Assembly: GCF_900107535.1 (NCBI RefSeq)
Contig: NZ_FNRA01000009.1
Span: forward strand, 124,001 to 188,000
Direction of reading: 5' to 3'
Source of the DNA: Pedobacter hartonius
GTDB taxonomy: Bacteria > Bacteroidota > Bacteroidia > Sphingobacteriales > Sphingobacteriaceae
DNA: 64,000 nucleotides
Shown here one piece after another: positions 51,358 through 61,147 of this stretch; the stretch's first letter is position 1; every line of letters begins with the position of its first letter. The notes under the pieces are model-generated. The model made no database searches and was not told the DNA's origin. It saw nothing but the letters and a program-made list of their open reading frames with translations. A program made the translations under genes and the position numbers.

Positions 51358-51594
51358 TTAACCAATCTTTATTTTATCATGCTTTTCATAATCGGCTATA
51401 TGGAAAATAATTCCCACAACAATCAGTGCTCCCCCGGTAAAGACCGGCCACTGGAAGGATTTGATCCCATTCAGGTTGATTGTCCAGTTGTGTGAATCTA
51501 CTGCATTTACGGTTGTCAGATCTGTAAAGGTTAATAATCCTGCGATAATAGTTATCACTCCGATAATGATCATCAATATACCAGCTCTTTTCAT
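51358..51594 (-). CDS. Small two-helix membrane protein
   Basis: 78 residues: first helix AGILMIIIGVITIIAGLLTF, a short polar loop with NAVDSHNWTINLNGIKSFQW, second helix FTGGALIVVGIIFHIADYEK and a charged tail. No family recognised; small inner-membrane proteins of this kind are frequent in Pedobacter. It starts 129 bp from the divergent ClC gene and ends 37 bp before the second Crp/Fnr start, on the same strand as it. Confidence 0.6.
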   Translation of the reverse strand: MKRAGILMIIIGVITIIAGLLTFTDLTTVNAVDSHNWTINLNGIKSFQWPVFTGGALIVVGIIFHIADYEKHDKIKIG

Positions 51595-51622
51595 CTTTTT
51601 ATTTTTACATCAAAAATACTAT

Positions 51623-51697
51623 ATAATATTACACATGCAATATTATTTTTAATTTTTTACATTAAATATATCATTTTATATTATATTTGCAATATTA
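51623..51697. promoter_or_regulatory. Repeated AT-rich elements and -7 box before the ClC gene
   Basis: TGCAATATTA occurs twice (51636-51645 and 51688-51697), 52 bp apart. ATAATATT (51623-51630) and AATATTAT (51639-51646) form an 8-bp inverted repeat with an 8-nt spacer. TATATTTG at 51682-51689 fits the -7 consensus, and the second repeat overlaps its end and the expected transcription start. This layout suggests a dimeric regulator acting at two sites; AT-richness makes chance a real alternative. Confidence 0.4.
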
Positions 51698-51722
51698 AAA
51701 ATATCATTATTTTGCATCAGAA

Positions 51723-53015
51723 ATGAAATATTCCAGGTCTAAAAAAATTCTTGAGTTACAGCATAACGTAAAAAATCCATTTAAATTTAATCCATTTGTT
51801 TACAACAAGAATTTCCTTTTATGGACAATAGTAGGCATTACCGGAGGCGTTATTGCCGGAGCATACTGGATAGTGCTGGAACATGCTACGGCCATGCTGG
51901 CGATTATTCAGGGGGTTTATGTGATTCCATTCATGACTATCGCCGGCCTGGCTGCCGGATTAATTATTTATAAATTAGGAGACCCAGGGGAGATTGACCT
52001 GATGGTAGACAACATACACTTTAAAGGAGGACGGCTGGAACCCAGAAACAATCCATCCATGATCCTTTCTTCACTGATCTGTATTGCCGCCGGTGGCAGT
52101 TTAGGGCCCGAGGCACCCCTGGTACAGGTGGTGGGCTCAACCGGAACTTACATTGCCCGTAAATTGGGTTATAAAGGCGAGGACCTGCGGTCTATCACTA
52201 TCGCCGGCATGGCATCAGCTTTTACAGCGCTCTTTGGTGCGCCGCTGGGCGGAAGTTTGTTTGCACTGGAAATCCTCGATCATAAGCATGTCACCCGCTA
52301 TTACAAAGCCTTTATGCCTGCCCTTGTGGCAAGCTGTGCCAGTTATCTCGTTTTTGTGCTGGTCACACACCTCAGGATAGGTCCTGCCTGGAATTTCCCT
52401 GCAGTTGAGGATGCTAAACTTGGTGATATCTTTTATGCGGTTGCCTATTCTTTAGCTGGCGCAGCTACCGGGTGGTTATTCATCCTGCTGGTGAGAAATT
52501 TCAAGTGGATCTTCAGAAGAATCAAACTGCCGGTCTATTACAAACTAACGATTGGCGGCTTTTTCCTGGGGGTGATGGCCTACTATATTCCGCTTACCCG
52601 CTATTTTGGTCATGAGCAACTGACGGAGGTGCTTACAGGAAGCTTTACCATCCAGTTCCTGTGTATTTTACTGCTGATGAAACTTATTGCCATTGCAATA
52701 ACTGTAACTTCTGGCTGGCGGGGAGGCTTTATTATTCCCCTGTTATTTGCCGGCACCGTTTTGGGGTTATTGATCAACCAGTTGTTTGCCGGGCAGAACT
52801 TAACTTTGATCACGGTGTGCTGCATGGCGGCATTGAATGCCTGTGTAACGCGCACCCCTGTGAGTATCAGCATTCTTCTGGGCGCGATGACCGGTTTTCA
52901 TCAGATCATTCCAATCATATTTGCCAGTTTAACAGGCTATTTCCTTGCACCGAAGTCGCCCCTGATCCAGGCCCAGATGGCATTGGAACATTCAACAAAA
53001 GTTATAGCAGATTAG
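51723..53015 (+). CDS. ClC family anion channel/transporter, atypical
   Basis: 430 residues, about ten membrane helices, no CBS domains. The family's conserved stretches are recognisable but altered. Where typical ClC has G-K/R-E-G-P, this protein has AGGSLGPEAPLVQ: the gating Glu is Leu. The G-S-G-I-P chloride motif is not found; the equivalent place reads LGDPGEIDLMVDNIHFKGGR. SGWRGGFIIPLLFAG matches G-x-F-x-P. Loss of the gating Glu in ClC favours passive anion flow over proton exchange. It belongs to a sequence subgroup I have seen in soil bacteria without experimental data. Chloride, or nitrate/nitrite given the neighbours, are possible ions. Confidence 0.8.
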   Translation: MKYSRSKKILELQHNVKNPFKFNPFVYNKNFLLWTIVGITGGVIAGAYWIVLEHATAMLAIIQGVYVIPFMTIAGLAAGLIIYKLGDPGEIDLMVDNIHFKGGRLEPRNNPSMILSSLICIAAGGSLGPEAPLVQVVGSTGTYIARKLGYKGEDLRSITIAGMASAFTALFGAPLGGSLFALEILDHKHVTRYYKAFMPALVASCASYLVFVLVTHLRIGPAWNFPAVEDAKLGDIFYAVAYSLAGAATGWLFILLVRNFKWIFRRIKLPVYYKLTIGGFFLGVMAYYIPLTRYFGHEQLTEVLTGSFTIQFLCILLLMKLIAIAITVTSGWRGGFIIPLLFAGTVLGLLINQLFAGQNLTLITVCCMAALNACVTRTPVSISILLGAMTGFHQIIPIIFASLTGYFLAPKSPLIQAQMALEHSTKVIAD

Positions 53016-53077
53016 CGTGGCTTATGATCCGCTTGCATGCTAATCCGCTATAGGACATGAAGCATATGATCACATCG

Positions 53078-54700
53078 TTACTTTACTTTTGGAAGCGGTT
53101 TAGGTGCATCAACGCGTACCTGCCGCTCTGCGGTAAACACACGGCCAAACATATCGGCAGCACGGATATTCACTATGTGGTTGCCTAACGGCAATTCGGT
53201 ACTGATCACTCCTTTCCATAAGTGAGAAGAGATTGCTGCATCGGATGGCCTTCTGCCAGACATCAGTTCGTCGGTCAGGTCCCAGCGTTCAAATGCCTGG
53301 TAATAATTCGGATCTATCGTTTGCACCCGATTCATGGGCACCCATTTTCCTTCTCCGATGCGGTATTCCACTTTGCTATTTTCGGTACCCATGAAAAAGT
53401 TCACATAGAAATCAACGCTGGTGTCCTTTCTGTGGCCTATCACTTTAGGGGCGAATATGCTCATCTGATAAGCTGAGGGTTTTCCTGCCACTTTATAGTC
53501 AATCGAATAAGTATTCCCATCCAGATTTAAGAATGCATATCCTTTTTCAGTTCCGTCCCTCATGGTTGCAAAGGGCACATTGTTTTGATCCAGTTCACCC
53601 GAGTACCAGTCGCCCGATGTTGTTCCGGCATTATACTCATGAAGTTGTCCCTCTCCTAACCAACCTTCTTCCCTTGTATAAAAATTCTGCTTTTGCAGGT
53701 GGGTATGCCCGCTCATGAGCAGTACATGGGCATAGTTTTTCAAATATTCAAAGAGCTTTACCCGGTCAGCGGTACGGAAAGCCCGTCCGCCATAGTCTTT
53801 CATGGGTATATGGTAGGAGATCACGATCAGTTTCGCGGTATCAGTATTGGCCAGGTCATTCTTTACGAACTCCAGCTGATCTGGACGCAGGCCTGCCCAG
53901 TAGCCGCTGTTCTTTCGCGGGTCAGGTGCAAGGATATCGTCAAGCACGATGAAATGTGCTTTCCCATATTCAAATGCGTAATTTGCAGGACCGAAGGTTG
54001 CCTCATAGCTTTCATCCGAAAGCGAGTCTACACCATTATCAAAATTCAGGTCATGGTTGCCAACCATATTATACCATGGGATGCCAAGTGTTGCCATCTC
54101 CCGTTTATAATCGGCAAACAGGTGCAGGTTATCACCCACAAGATCACCCAGGCTCATCCCGAAGGTCATGCCTTTGACGTCTTTTACCTCTTCGAGTATC
54201 CCTTTGCGGAACCAATCGAGGTCCTGCTGTGAATATACCTGCGGATCGCCAAACACCAGGGCGCGGAACTGTCTGGATTCCTTTTTAGGGACCAGTGCAA
54301 AATTCACTTCCTCTGGAAGCGGGCCGGTTGGTTTTACACCCGGGTATTTCATCGATGCAGGAGATCCTCCCGGTTTGTGAATGTAATAGTATCTGGGCAG
54401 CATTGCCGAATCAATGGGAACGGCGAAATCGGAGGGTTTGATCACAAAAAGTATATTATCGTTACCGATGGGCAGTTCATACCTGCCATCCTTTTTGGTT
54501 TTCACCACCTGTACTCCGTTGCTGACAGCTACATTGGGCAATCCTGTTTCGCGGCTGTCTTTTTTGCCGTTGCCATTTTTATCAACATATACAAAGCCGG
54601 TGGCCGTCTGCGCCACAACGCTGCCGATATGTAAAAGGCCGAACACAGCGATCATTGATATGATCCGGGCCTGCCAATTCAGATTATTCGTTTTAAACAT
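53078..54700 (-). CDS. Calcineurin-like phosphoesterase, secreted, three-domain
   Basis: 540 residues. Signal peptide to VVAQ, then a metallophosphatase N-terminal domain resembling an SdrD-like beta sandwich (GFVYVDKNGNGKKDSRETGL). The catalytic domain (about 140-390) has all metal motifs: VFGDPQVY, SLGDLVGD, VGNHDLNFD, VISYHIPM and LLMSGHTHLQ. A C-terminal domain (about 400-540) carries VEYRIGEGKWVPMNRVQT and HIVNIRAADMFGR. It hydrolyses phosphomonoesters or diesters outside the cytoplasm. It is the last gene of the minus-strand PUL after SusD, separated by a hairpin, so it may dephosphorylate the imported glycan or release it from lipid or teichoic acid material. Confidence 0.88.
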   Translation of the reverse strand: MFKTNNLNWQARIISMIAVFGLLHIGSVVAQTATGFVYVDKNGNGKKDSRETGLPNVAVSNGVQVVKTKKDGRYELPIGNDNILFVIKPSDFAVPIDSAMLPRYYYIHKPGGSPASMKYPGVKPTGPLPEEVNFALVPKKESRQFRALVFGDPQVYSQQDLDWFRKGILEEVKDVKGMTFGMSLGDLVGDNLHLFADYKREMATLGIPWYNMVGNHDLNFDNGVDSLSDESYEATFGPANYAFEYGKAHFIVLDDILAPDPRKNSGYWAGLRPDQLEFVKNDLANTDTAKLIVISYHIPMKDYGGRAFRTADRVKLFEYLKNYAHVLLMSGHTHLQKQNFYTREEGWLGEGQLHEYNAGTTSGDWYSGELDQNNVPFATMRDGTEKGYAFLNLDGNTYSIDYKVAGKPSAYQMSIFAPKVIGHRKDTSVDFYVNFFMGTENSKVEYRIGEGKWVPMNRVQTIDPNYYQAFERWDLTDELMSGRRPSDAAISSHLWKGVISTELPLGNHIVNIRAADMFGRVFTAERQVRVDAPKPLPKVK

Positions 54701-54796
54701 TTCAGTTTTTTATTAATCGTTAAAGAAATTAAGGGTATTGTTTCTAAGACCGCAGAAATACGGAATTTATTTTTCATGTGTTGCTAGTTTAGGGAT

Positions 54797-54830
54797 TAAA
54801 TAGGTTTACCAAATTCGGCAAACCTATTTA
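54797..54830 (-). terminator. Intercistronic stem-loop after SusD
   Basis: TAAATAGGTTT (54797-54807) and AAACCTATTTA (54820-54830) form a perfect 11-bp stem; two more G-C pairs (CC/GG) can form inside the loop. It lies 13 bp past the SusD stop, in the 143-bp gap before the phosphoesterase gene. There is no T-tract, so partial termination or mRNA stabilisation is more likely than full termination. Confidence 0.55.
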
Positions 54831-54843
54831 AGATATTATTTGA

Positions 54844-56505
54844 TTACCAGCCCGGATTGTTTGGTGCCAGGGCAGGGTTAAGGAAAACCTCTGACAGCGG
54901 TACTGGATAATAATAATGTCTCGGAGCAGTAAAAAAGCGGCTGCTGGCAGGCTCGACAATCAGGAAGCCACTGGCATCAATCAAACCGGGGTTACCGGCG
55001 TTCAGCACTTTACGGCTTTCGTATTCAGTACCTTTGTATTTGATCCCCAGAATTGGTTTTACCAGTTCCACTTCCGCAGTTTTCCAGCGGCGCAGGTCAT
55101 CACGGCGGTAACCTTCAAAGGCCAGCTCTACGGTACGTTCCCTGCGGATCTCGGTTTGCATATTCAAACCATTTGCAGTAACGAAAGCATTGGTCAGCGG
55201 CGGCATATTCACCCCTGTACGTGCACGGACCACATTGATGGTTTTTTGTAATACATCATCACCGATGGCTCCGTTTTTTTCAAAAGTTGCTTCGGCCAGG
55301 ATCAGTAACACTTCCGCATAGCGGATCAGGTGGACATCGTAGGTAGATTGTGTAGACAGGGCCTTAATCTCGCCCATAAACTTCCAGAGCTTATACCCTG
55401 TACGGGTTTCGGGACGGACGGAGAAATCAGGTGCTGCTGTAAATGGCCCTTCCGGACTGAGCGCAGCCGTTCCCGGGATCAGCATGGTTTGCGCCATACG
55501 CGGATCACGGTCAATAAACTCGTCGGTCATCTTCTCATAGCCCTTAAAGCCGGAGTTTGATTTTTCGATAGGCAAACCTGTGGTCTTCGACAAATACATA
55601 TCTGCAAGTTTACGCGTTGGCGAGCCCCTCCATCCCCAGAAAACCGAAGTTCCGGTAGGGTGTGTCCTGATGTCAAGTGCATAACGGTTGTCAAATATCC
55701 CTTCCTTAGAATCATCCCCATTGTCGATAAACAGTTTGCGGTAACTTTCGTTGCCCGCGCCTGCATATAAACTATACTCATTACTGGCCATTACCCTTTC
55801 GGCAGCATTAATGGCCTGGTCAAACAGCTGCGCGGCATCGGTACGGTGCTGGTGATATTTGGCCCAGGTAGCTGCAAATAAGGCTACGCGTGCTTTTAGA
55901 GCCAGAGCAGCTCCCTGTGTAACGCGGCCCAACTCATCGGCAGATACTTTACTTTGCAAAGGCAATTTGACCGAAGCTTCTTCCAGTTCCTTTAAAATAA
56001 AATCTTCTACTGCAGCCTGGGAGTCCCTTTTGGCGTACAGCCCGGCTGATTCGGTATTCAATACCTCAGTGATGATGGGCACGCTATTGAATTTTTTGTA
56101 CAAGCGGTAATAGTTATAGGCCCTGAAAAAGCGCGCTTCGGCTACGTAACGCTCAATTTCTGCTGGGTTTCCGGCGTAAGAAGCCGCCTTTTCAATGATC
56201 TTGTTGCAATTCCTCAGATCGGAAAAACGTGAGCTCCAGTCGGCATCATTGTCTGGCGCGCTCCAGGTACCGTTGCTGATATTGTTGGCCATCAGCTCGT
56301 AAGAGATATCGCTGTTTACATCCTGCACTGCTAAAACTTCTACGGTGCTGTACAACTGGTTGGCCGCTTTTTGGAAGTCGGTCCCGCTCTTCCAGAACTG
56401 ACCGTCGTTCAGTTCATCCTTAGGTGATAAATCAATTTTCTGACAACCTGAAAGCAGCAGCAGTAAAAGAGCACCTTTAACGATTGTGGATATATATTTC
56501 TTCAT
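54844..56505 (-). CDS. SusD/RagB family surface glycan-binding lipoprotein
   Basis: 553 residues. Lipobox LLSGC, followed by QKIDLSPKDELNDGQFWKSG typical of RagB. Then FRAYNYYRLYKKFNSVPIIT (SusD helix), GRVTQGAALALKARVALFAA, YAEVLLILAEATFEKNG, INVVRARTGVNMP, IRRERTVELAFEGYRRDDLR and YYPVPLSEVFLNPALAPNNP GW (split). It is 26 bp downstream of the SusC partner in transcription order. It captures the glycan for the SusC barrel. Confidence 0.95.
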   Translation of the reverse strand: MKKYISTIVKGALLLLLLSGCQKIDLSPKDELNDGQFWKSGTDFQKAANQLYSTVEVLAVQDVNSDISYELMANNISNGTWSAPDNDADWSSRFSDLRNCNKIIEKAASYAGNPAEIERYVAEARFFRAYNYYRLYKKFNSVPIITEVLNTESAGLYAKRDSQAAVEDFILKELEEASVKLPLQSKVSADELGRVTQGAALALKARVALFAATWAKYHQHRTDAAQLFDQAINAAERVMASNEYSLYAGAGNESYRKLFIDNGDDSKEGIFDNRYALDIRTHPTGTSVFWGWRGSPTRKLADMYLSKTTGLPIEKSNSGFKGYEKMTDEFIDRDPRMAQTMLIPGTAALSPEGPFTAAPDFSVRPETRTGYKLWKFMGEIKALSTQSTYDVHLIRYAEVLLILAEATFEKNGAIGDDVLQKTINVVRARTGVNMPPLTNAFVTANGLNMQTEIRRERTVELAFEGYRRDDLRRWKTAEVELVKPILGIKYKGTEYESRKVLNAGNPGLIDASGFLIVEPASSRFFTAPRHYYYPVPLSEVFLNPALAPNNPGW

Positions 56506-56531
56506 GATTGTATAATGGTTATTGCTATAAA

Positions 56532-59500
56532 TTAGAAAACTACGCTTACACCAAGCGAGTAATTGCGTGTAAATGGATAGTCGGCAAAACTGCCACCGTT
56601 TTCAGGGTCCCACCCTCCCGGTGCGTTATGGAATTCAAACAGGTCTTCGCCGCTAAAGTAGAGCCTGATCTTGTCGATCTTCATTTTCTGAAGCAGCCTT
56701 TTCGGGATTGTATACCCCACCTGCAGGTTTTTCACCCGTACGTATTGTATTTTGTGTCTCGTATTGTCTGATATCGCATAGTTGTATGAGCGTTTACCCT
56801 TCAGGGTGATGGCCGGATATTTGGCATCGGTACGTTCCGGCGTCCATGTTTTACCATACCAGTAAGAAGCACTCTGGTACCATGGCTGAGAAAATGGCAT
56901 AGCCGCATCACCTTCTAAAAACATGGTCCTTTCACCTGAGCCCTGCAGAAAAGCAGAAACATCAAAGCCTTTATAACCGGCACCCAGGTTTAAGCCGAAA
57001 TTATAGCGCGGGTTGGTATTGCCCAGGTAAACTGCGTCACCGCTGCCTGGTTTGCCATCACCCAATACTGACAGCCTGCCGTCACCATCCAAGTCTTTAT
57101 ATTTTGCATCACCAATTCCTACTTCAGACTGGATCACTCCTTCCTGCGGGAAACGCAAACGGTATGCCGCCAGTTCTGCCGCAGTCTGGATGATTCCGTC
57201 AAACTGGTACCCAAAATAAGAATTGGTTGAATAACCCACCGGGGTACTGTTTAAACCCAGTCCGATCAGGTTATTCCCTATGCGGGTAGCCACCTTGTTT
57301 TTGGCATCACTGATGTTGACCCGTACAGAATAATCTACCTCACCTGCTTTATCTCTCCATCCTAAGGATACTTCCCATCCCTTAACCTCCAGTCTGCCGC
57401 TATTGGTAGCCGGAGCGCTGATTCCGAGCGCTGAAGGATAAGAAACCGGGATCAGCATATTTTTATTTGTCTTCCAGAAATAATCAGCCGAAGCCGTTAA
57501 CCTGTTTTTTAACAGGCTTACATCTGCACCTATGTTTTTAGAGATGATAGTTTCCCAGGTACGCGCTGAGGAAACCAGGTTACTCTGCTGCGCCAGCTGG
57601 CCACGCACTGCGTTGCCAAAAGGATAATAGTTAGGGCTGATGGTGATCAGCTCAATATAATCGTAAGCACCAATCCCACTCTGGTTCCCCATTTCTCCAT
57701 AAGATGCCCTCACCTTCAAGTCATCAAAAATATTCAGTTTTTTGATCAGCGATTCTTCACCTATACGCCAGGTAGCCGTTGCCCCAGGGAAATATCCCCA
57801 GCGGCTGCTTGGTGCAAAACGGGAACTCCCGTCCGCGCGAATGGTACCTTCCAGCAGGTATTTATTGTCATACGCATAATTAACCCGGGAAAAAAACGAA
57901 TTGATCGTATAGGCATTCCCCATACTGGTAGCGGATTGGTCCTGCGGACTGCCCAGGTTCAGTGGCAGGGCCAGCTGCTGGTCAAAGTTGATCCTTTTGG
58001 CGCTAAAGGTATCAAAGTCTGACGACTCATTAGCCGCACCGGCCATCACACCGATATCATGTTTGCCGAATGAGGTTTTATAATCCGCATAAGCCGTAAA
58101 GTTCTTGTACAGGGTTTTGCTGTAACTCCGCTCCGCGCTATTTGGCTTCCGCGCAGTACGGTGGTTTACGTTTTCCCAGTTATAGTTGTAGATCATTTTC
58201 TGCACGATATAACTGTCCTTGTCCGTTTTACGCACTACCGCGCGCCCGATTATGTTCAGCCCTTTTACCGGTTGCCAGGTCAGCTGGTTATTCACTGTTA
58301 AATTGCCTGTTACCTGTTTGGTATCACCACCTTCTTCTAACACCTGCGCCGGGTTATCGAAACCCTCAAAGGTGTAAAACCTGCCTGCCGGATTGTAGAG
58401 CGGTGCCCAACTCCGTGTTTTGTAGATCAGTTCCCAAACATTTTGTCCGTAACCCAATACCGAGGCGAAGTTGCGGCTTCCTGCTTCGTATGAAAAATTG
58501 AGATCATACTGCAGGTTTTTCTGCAGTTCTACATTTAATTTGGTACGGACGTAATATCTTTTGTCGTCATCTATCCCAAATTTCGGGATCCCCTGCTCCT
58601 GTGGTGCACCCAGCGAAACCAGGTAAGAGTACTTTTCACCACCACCGGATAAGCCCAGGTTATAATTCTGGAGACTGCCGTTGCCAATAATCATTTCGTT
58701 ATAATCCTGGTTCTTGTAAAACTTGGGGTAACCAGACCAGCGCCCCCATTTGGTAGAAGAAGGCAATACCGTGGTACTTCCCTGCTGGATCAGCGCCAGC
58801 TCTTCCGGTGTATATTCTGTAGGGAAAGAGCCATCTGTAATCTCGAGGCCCATTACCGCGTGTTCATATAAACTGGCTGGCTTTTTTAACAATGCCGGCG
58901 CTTTGATCGCGTAAAAAGCATCCAGGTTAATCTTTAAAGCCTGGTTTCTTTTACCCGTTTTTGTGGTCACCAAAATTACCCCATCTGCCGCACGCGCGCC
59001 ATAAATAGCCGCTGTACCGTCCTTTAGTACCGATACATTGTCGATATCTGCCGGGTTGATCAGGTTTAAATCGCCCTCTGCTCCATCAATCAGCACCAAT
59101 GGAGAGCCGCCGTTGATAGAAGAAATATCACGTACCCGCAGCGTTGGCGCATTACCCGGCGCACCACCATTACGTGTAACCGTTAATCCCGGTACTGCAC
59201 CCTGCAAAGCATTTGCTGCATTCCTTACCGGGCGCGACTCAAAGGTTTTAGCATCAGTTGTACCCACGGCACCGCCCAGGAAAGCACGTTTTACAGTACC
59301 ATAACCCACTACCACCAGCTCGTTCAGCGTATGCAGGTCTGCATGTAAAACAATATCCAGATCGGCCACTTCTCCTACCTTAACCTCCAGGTTTTCGAAT
59401 CCTACATAACTGAACACCAGCAAACTCCCTATCTCTGCGTTCAGGCTGAAATGCCCGTTCACATTGGTTACTGCGCCCATGTTACTTCCTTTTATCTTCA

Positions 59501-59996
59501 CACTTACACCGGGCATAGGCAAACCCGTTTCGTCTTTTACCGTTCCGGTAATCTTAACAGCGGCTTTCTCATTACCCGCTGCTGCACTGCCCGCATTGGT
59601 TTTTTCTGTTGAAGGCGTTATTGTAATAATAATATGTTTGGCATCCAGTTCAGTGATGATACCATCATAACCTTCCAGCAACCTGCGGAAGATCTTATCC
59701 AGCAACTCATTTTTAACTTTCAGGGTCACATGTTTTTTGACATCAAATTTCTGTGAATTATAGGCTACAAAAATTCCGGTCCTGCGTTCAATTTCTGCAA
59801 TGACATCTGCTATGGCACCATCTTTCACGTCGAGCGAGATGCGCGTATTTTTCAGTGTCTGTGAATCCAGCTCCGCAGCCGCCAGGGAAACCTGCGGGCA
59901 AAAGAACAGTGCAATAGCGAAAACTATGAACAGGCTACCTGTCCTTATTCTAATATTTTGACGTTGTAAAAAGGCTTTACAATAATTATTTTGCAT
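56532..59996 (-). CDS. SusC/RagA family TonB-linked transporter with STN domain
   Basis: 1154 residues. Signal peptide (FIVFAIALFFCPQVSLAAA), STN domain at about 50-120 (ISLDVKDGAIADVIAEIERR, FRRLLEGYDGIITELDAKH), a Ser/Thr/Ala-rich linker, carboxypeptidase-regulatory-like domain (ITGTVKDETGLPMPGVSVKI), then the plug with LNELVVVGYGTVKRAFLGGA and ADIDNVSVLKDGTAAIYGAR and the barrel, ending NYSLGVSVVF. The STN domain fits the FecR and ECF sigma genes directly upstream: ligand binding should release the sigma factor and raise expression of this transporter, SusD and the phosphoesterase. Compare the SusC at 24897, which has no STN and no sigma pair. Confidence 0.95.
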   Translation of the reverse strand: MQNNYCKAFLQRQNIRIRTGSLFIVFAIALFFCPQVSLAAAELDSQTLKNTRISLDVKDGAIADVIAEIERRTGIFVAYNSQKFDVKKHVTLKVKNELLDKIFRRLLEGYDGIITELDAKHIIITITPSTEKTNAGSAAAGNEKAAVKITGTVKDETGLPMPGVSVKIKGSNMGAVTNVNGHFSLNAEIGSLLVFSYVGFENLEVKVGEVADLDIVLHADLHTLNELVVVGYGTVKRAFLGGAVGTTDAKTFESRPVRNAANALQGAVPGLTVTRNGGAPGNAPTLRVRDISSINGGSPLVLIDGAEGDLNLINPADIDNVSVLKDGTAAIYGARAADGVILVTTKTGKRNQALKINLDAFYAIKAPALLKKPASLYEHAVMGLEITDGSFPTEYTPEELALIQQGSTTVLPSSTKWGRWSGYPKFYKNQDYNEMIIGNGSLQNYNLGLSGGGEKYSYLVSLGAPQEQGIPKFGIDDDKRYYVRTKLNVELQKNLQYDLNFSYEAGSRNFASVLGYGQNVWELIYKTRSWAPLYNPAGRFYTFEGFDNPAQVLEEGGDTKQVTGNLTVNNQLTWQPVKGLNIIGRAVVRKTDKDSYIVQKMIYNYNWENVNHRTARKPNSAERSYSKTLYKNFTAYADYKTSFGKHDIGVMAGAANESSDFDTFSAKRINFDQQLALPLNLGSPQDQSATSMGNAYTINSFFSRVNYAYDNKYLLEGTIRADGSSRFAPSSRWGYFPGATATWRIGEESLIKKLNIFDDLKVRASYGEMGNQSGIGAYDYIELITISPNYYPFGNAVRGQLAQQSNLVSSARTWETIISKNIGADVSLLKNRLTASADYFWKTNKNMLIPVSYPSALGISAPATNSGRLEVKGWEVSLGWRDKAGEVDYSVRVNISDAKNKVATRIGNNLIGLGLNSTPVGYSTNSYFGYQFDGIIQTAAELAAYRLRFPQEGVIQSEVGIGDAKYKDLDGDGRLSVLGDGKPGSGDAVYLGNTNPRYNFGLNLGAGYKGFDVSAFLQGSGERTMFLEGDAAMPFSQPWYQSASYWYGKTWTPERTDAKYPAITLKGKRSYNYAISDNTRHKIQYVRVKNLQVGYTIPKRLLQKMKIDKIRLYFSGEDLFEFHNAPGGWDPENGGSFADYPFTRNYSLGVSVVF

Positions 59997-60110
59997 TTTT
60001 GAATTAAGTTTTAATGATTAGAGATCTTAAAATGATTGCCTGCGCTGCTTCAGCCGGGCAGATAACGGGGAGTGTTTCAGCATTTCCCGTTATTTAAGTT
60101 TTGAGTCAGT

Positions 60111-61088
60111 TTATTTACATGCTGTGGTGTTAATGGTTAAACGATCCTGTTGATTGAATTTACAGGTGATGCCAGCTACACTGGTTAACACCTGGAGTGT
60201 TTTGCCGAGCGTTTCATCGCCAATACGGAGCGTATAACGGCAGTCAGACTTAACTTTCCCTGTCAGCCCGATGCTGATATTGAACCTGCGTTCCAGTTTC
60301 CTTGCAATTGCCGGTATGGATTCATTGTCTATATAAACCGTACCTGTGCGCCAGGCAGATATATGATCGGCATCGGCCGGAATGACCTTTGTGCTTTGAG
60401 TGGTTCTATTGTAGACCAATTGTTTTCCTGGTGTAACACCCGGAGATAAATTTGGTTGTTTGCCTGTTGCAGCATCCTGATCTACCCTTACCTTTCCTTC
60501 AGCAACGGTGACAGTCAGCTCTTCTTCATTCTGATAGGCCTGCACGTTAAATGCAGTTCCAAGTACCCTGGTGCGCAGCACTCCTGTGCTAACAATAAAT
60601 GGCCGCGAAGGATCTTTAGCCACCTGGAAAAAGGCTTCGCCCGAAAGCGAGACCTCCCTGGTATTTTGTTTGAAGTCTGACTGTATTTTAAGCACAGAGC
60701 CCGAGTTTAGCGTCACTATAGAACCGTCAGACAGCTTCAGCACTTTTTGCTGTCCGTTAAGGGCACTATATTCCTTTGATGAACGGGCTGAAGAATCCGC
60801 GGCGCGGTAGATGATAAATGAAATGGACAGCAGTAAAATAAACAGTGCAGCAATGCGGAAGTAGCGTGGCAAACGAAATACGCCGGGCTGTTCAGCATGT
60901 ACCTGATGAAGGACTGTCCTTTTAACTTTGTTGAGTGAAAATCGTTCCTGCACTCTTCCCGGAAGCGGGGAATGATCAAAGGAACTATACCAGGCTTCAA
61001 GCCTTTCCTTTTCTTCGGGGCTGCATTCATCTGCCAGATATTTCTTTAGCAGGGTTTTTTCTTCTTCAGTTTTACGTGATGTTTCCAT
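60111..61088 (-). CDS. FecR family anti-sigma factor of the second PUL
   Basis: 325 residues. Cytoplasmic part with EEEKTLLKKYLADECSPEEK, membrane helix FRIAALFILLLSISFIIYRA at about 78-97, periplasmic FecR domain (LKLSDGSIVTLNSGSVLKIQ, SLSGEAFFQVAKDPSRPFIV) and C-terminal DUF4974 (VYIDNESIPAIARKLERRFN). It lies 59 bp after the sigma gene and 114 bp before the STN-SusC gene, the standard order. The 114-bp gap probably contains the promoter recognised by the released sigma factor. Confidence 0.92.
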   Translation of the reverse strand: METSRKTEEEKTLLKKYLADECSPEEKERLEAWYSSFDHSPLPGRVQERFSLNKVKRTVLHQVHAEQPGVFRLPRYFRIAALFILLLSISFIIYRAADSSARSSKEYSALNGQQKVLKLSDGSIVTLNSGSVLKIQSDFKQNTREVSLSGEAFFQVAKDPSRPFIVSTGVLRTRVLGTAFNVQAYQNEEELTVTVAEGKVRVDQDAATGKQPNLSPGVTPGKQLVYNRTTQSTKVIPADADHISAWRTGTVYIDNESIPAIARKLERRFNISIGLTGKVKSDCRYTLRIGDETLGKTLQVLTSVAGITCKFNQQDRLTINTTACK

Positions 61089-61147
61089 TCACCTGTATAA
61101 TTGAAGAAATGCGCTTCTGGTACCGTTAAATAATTATGATCAGTACA

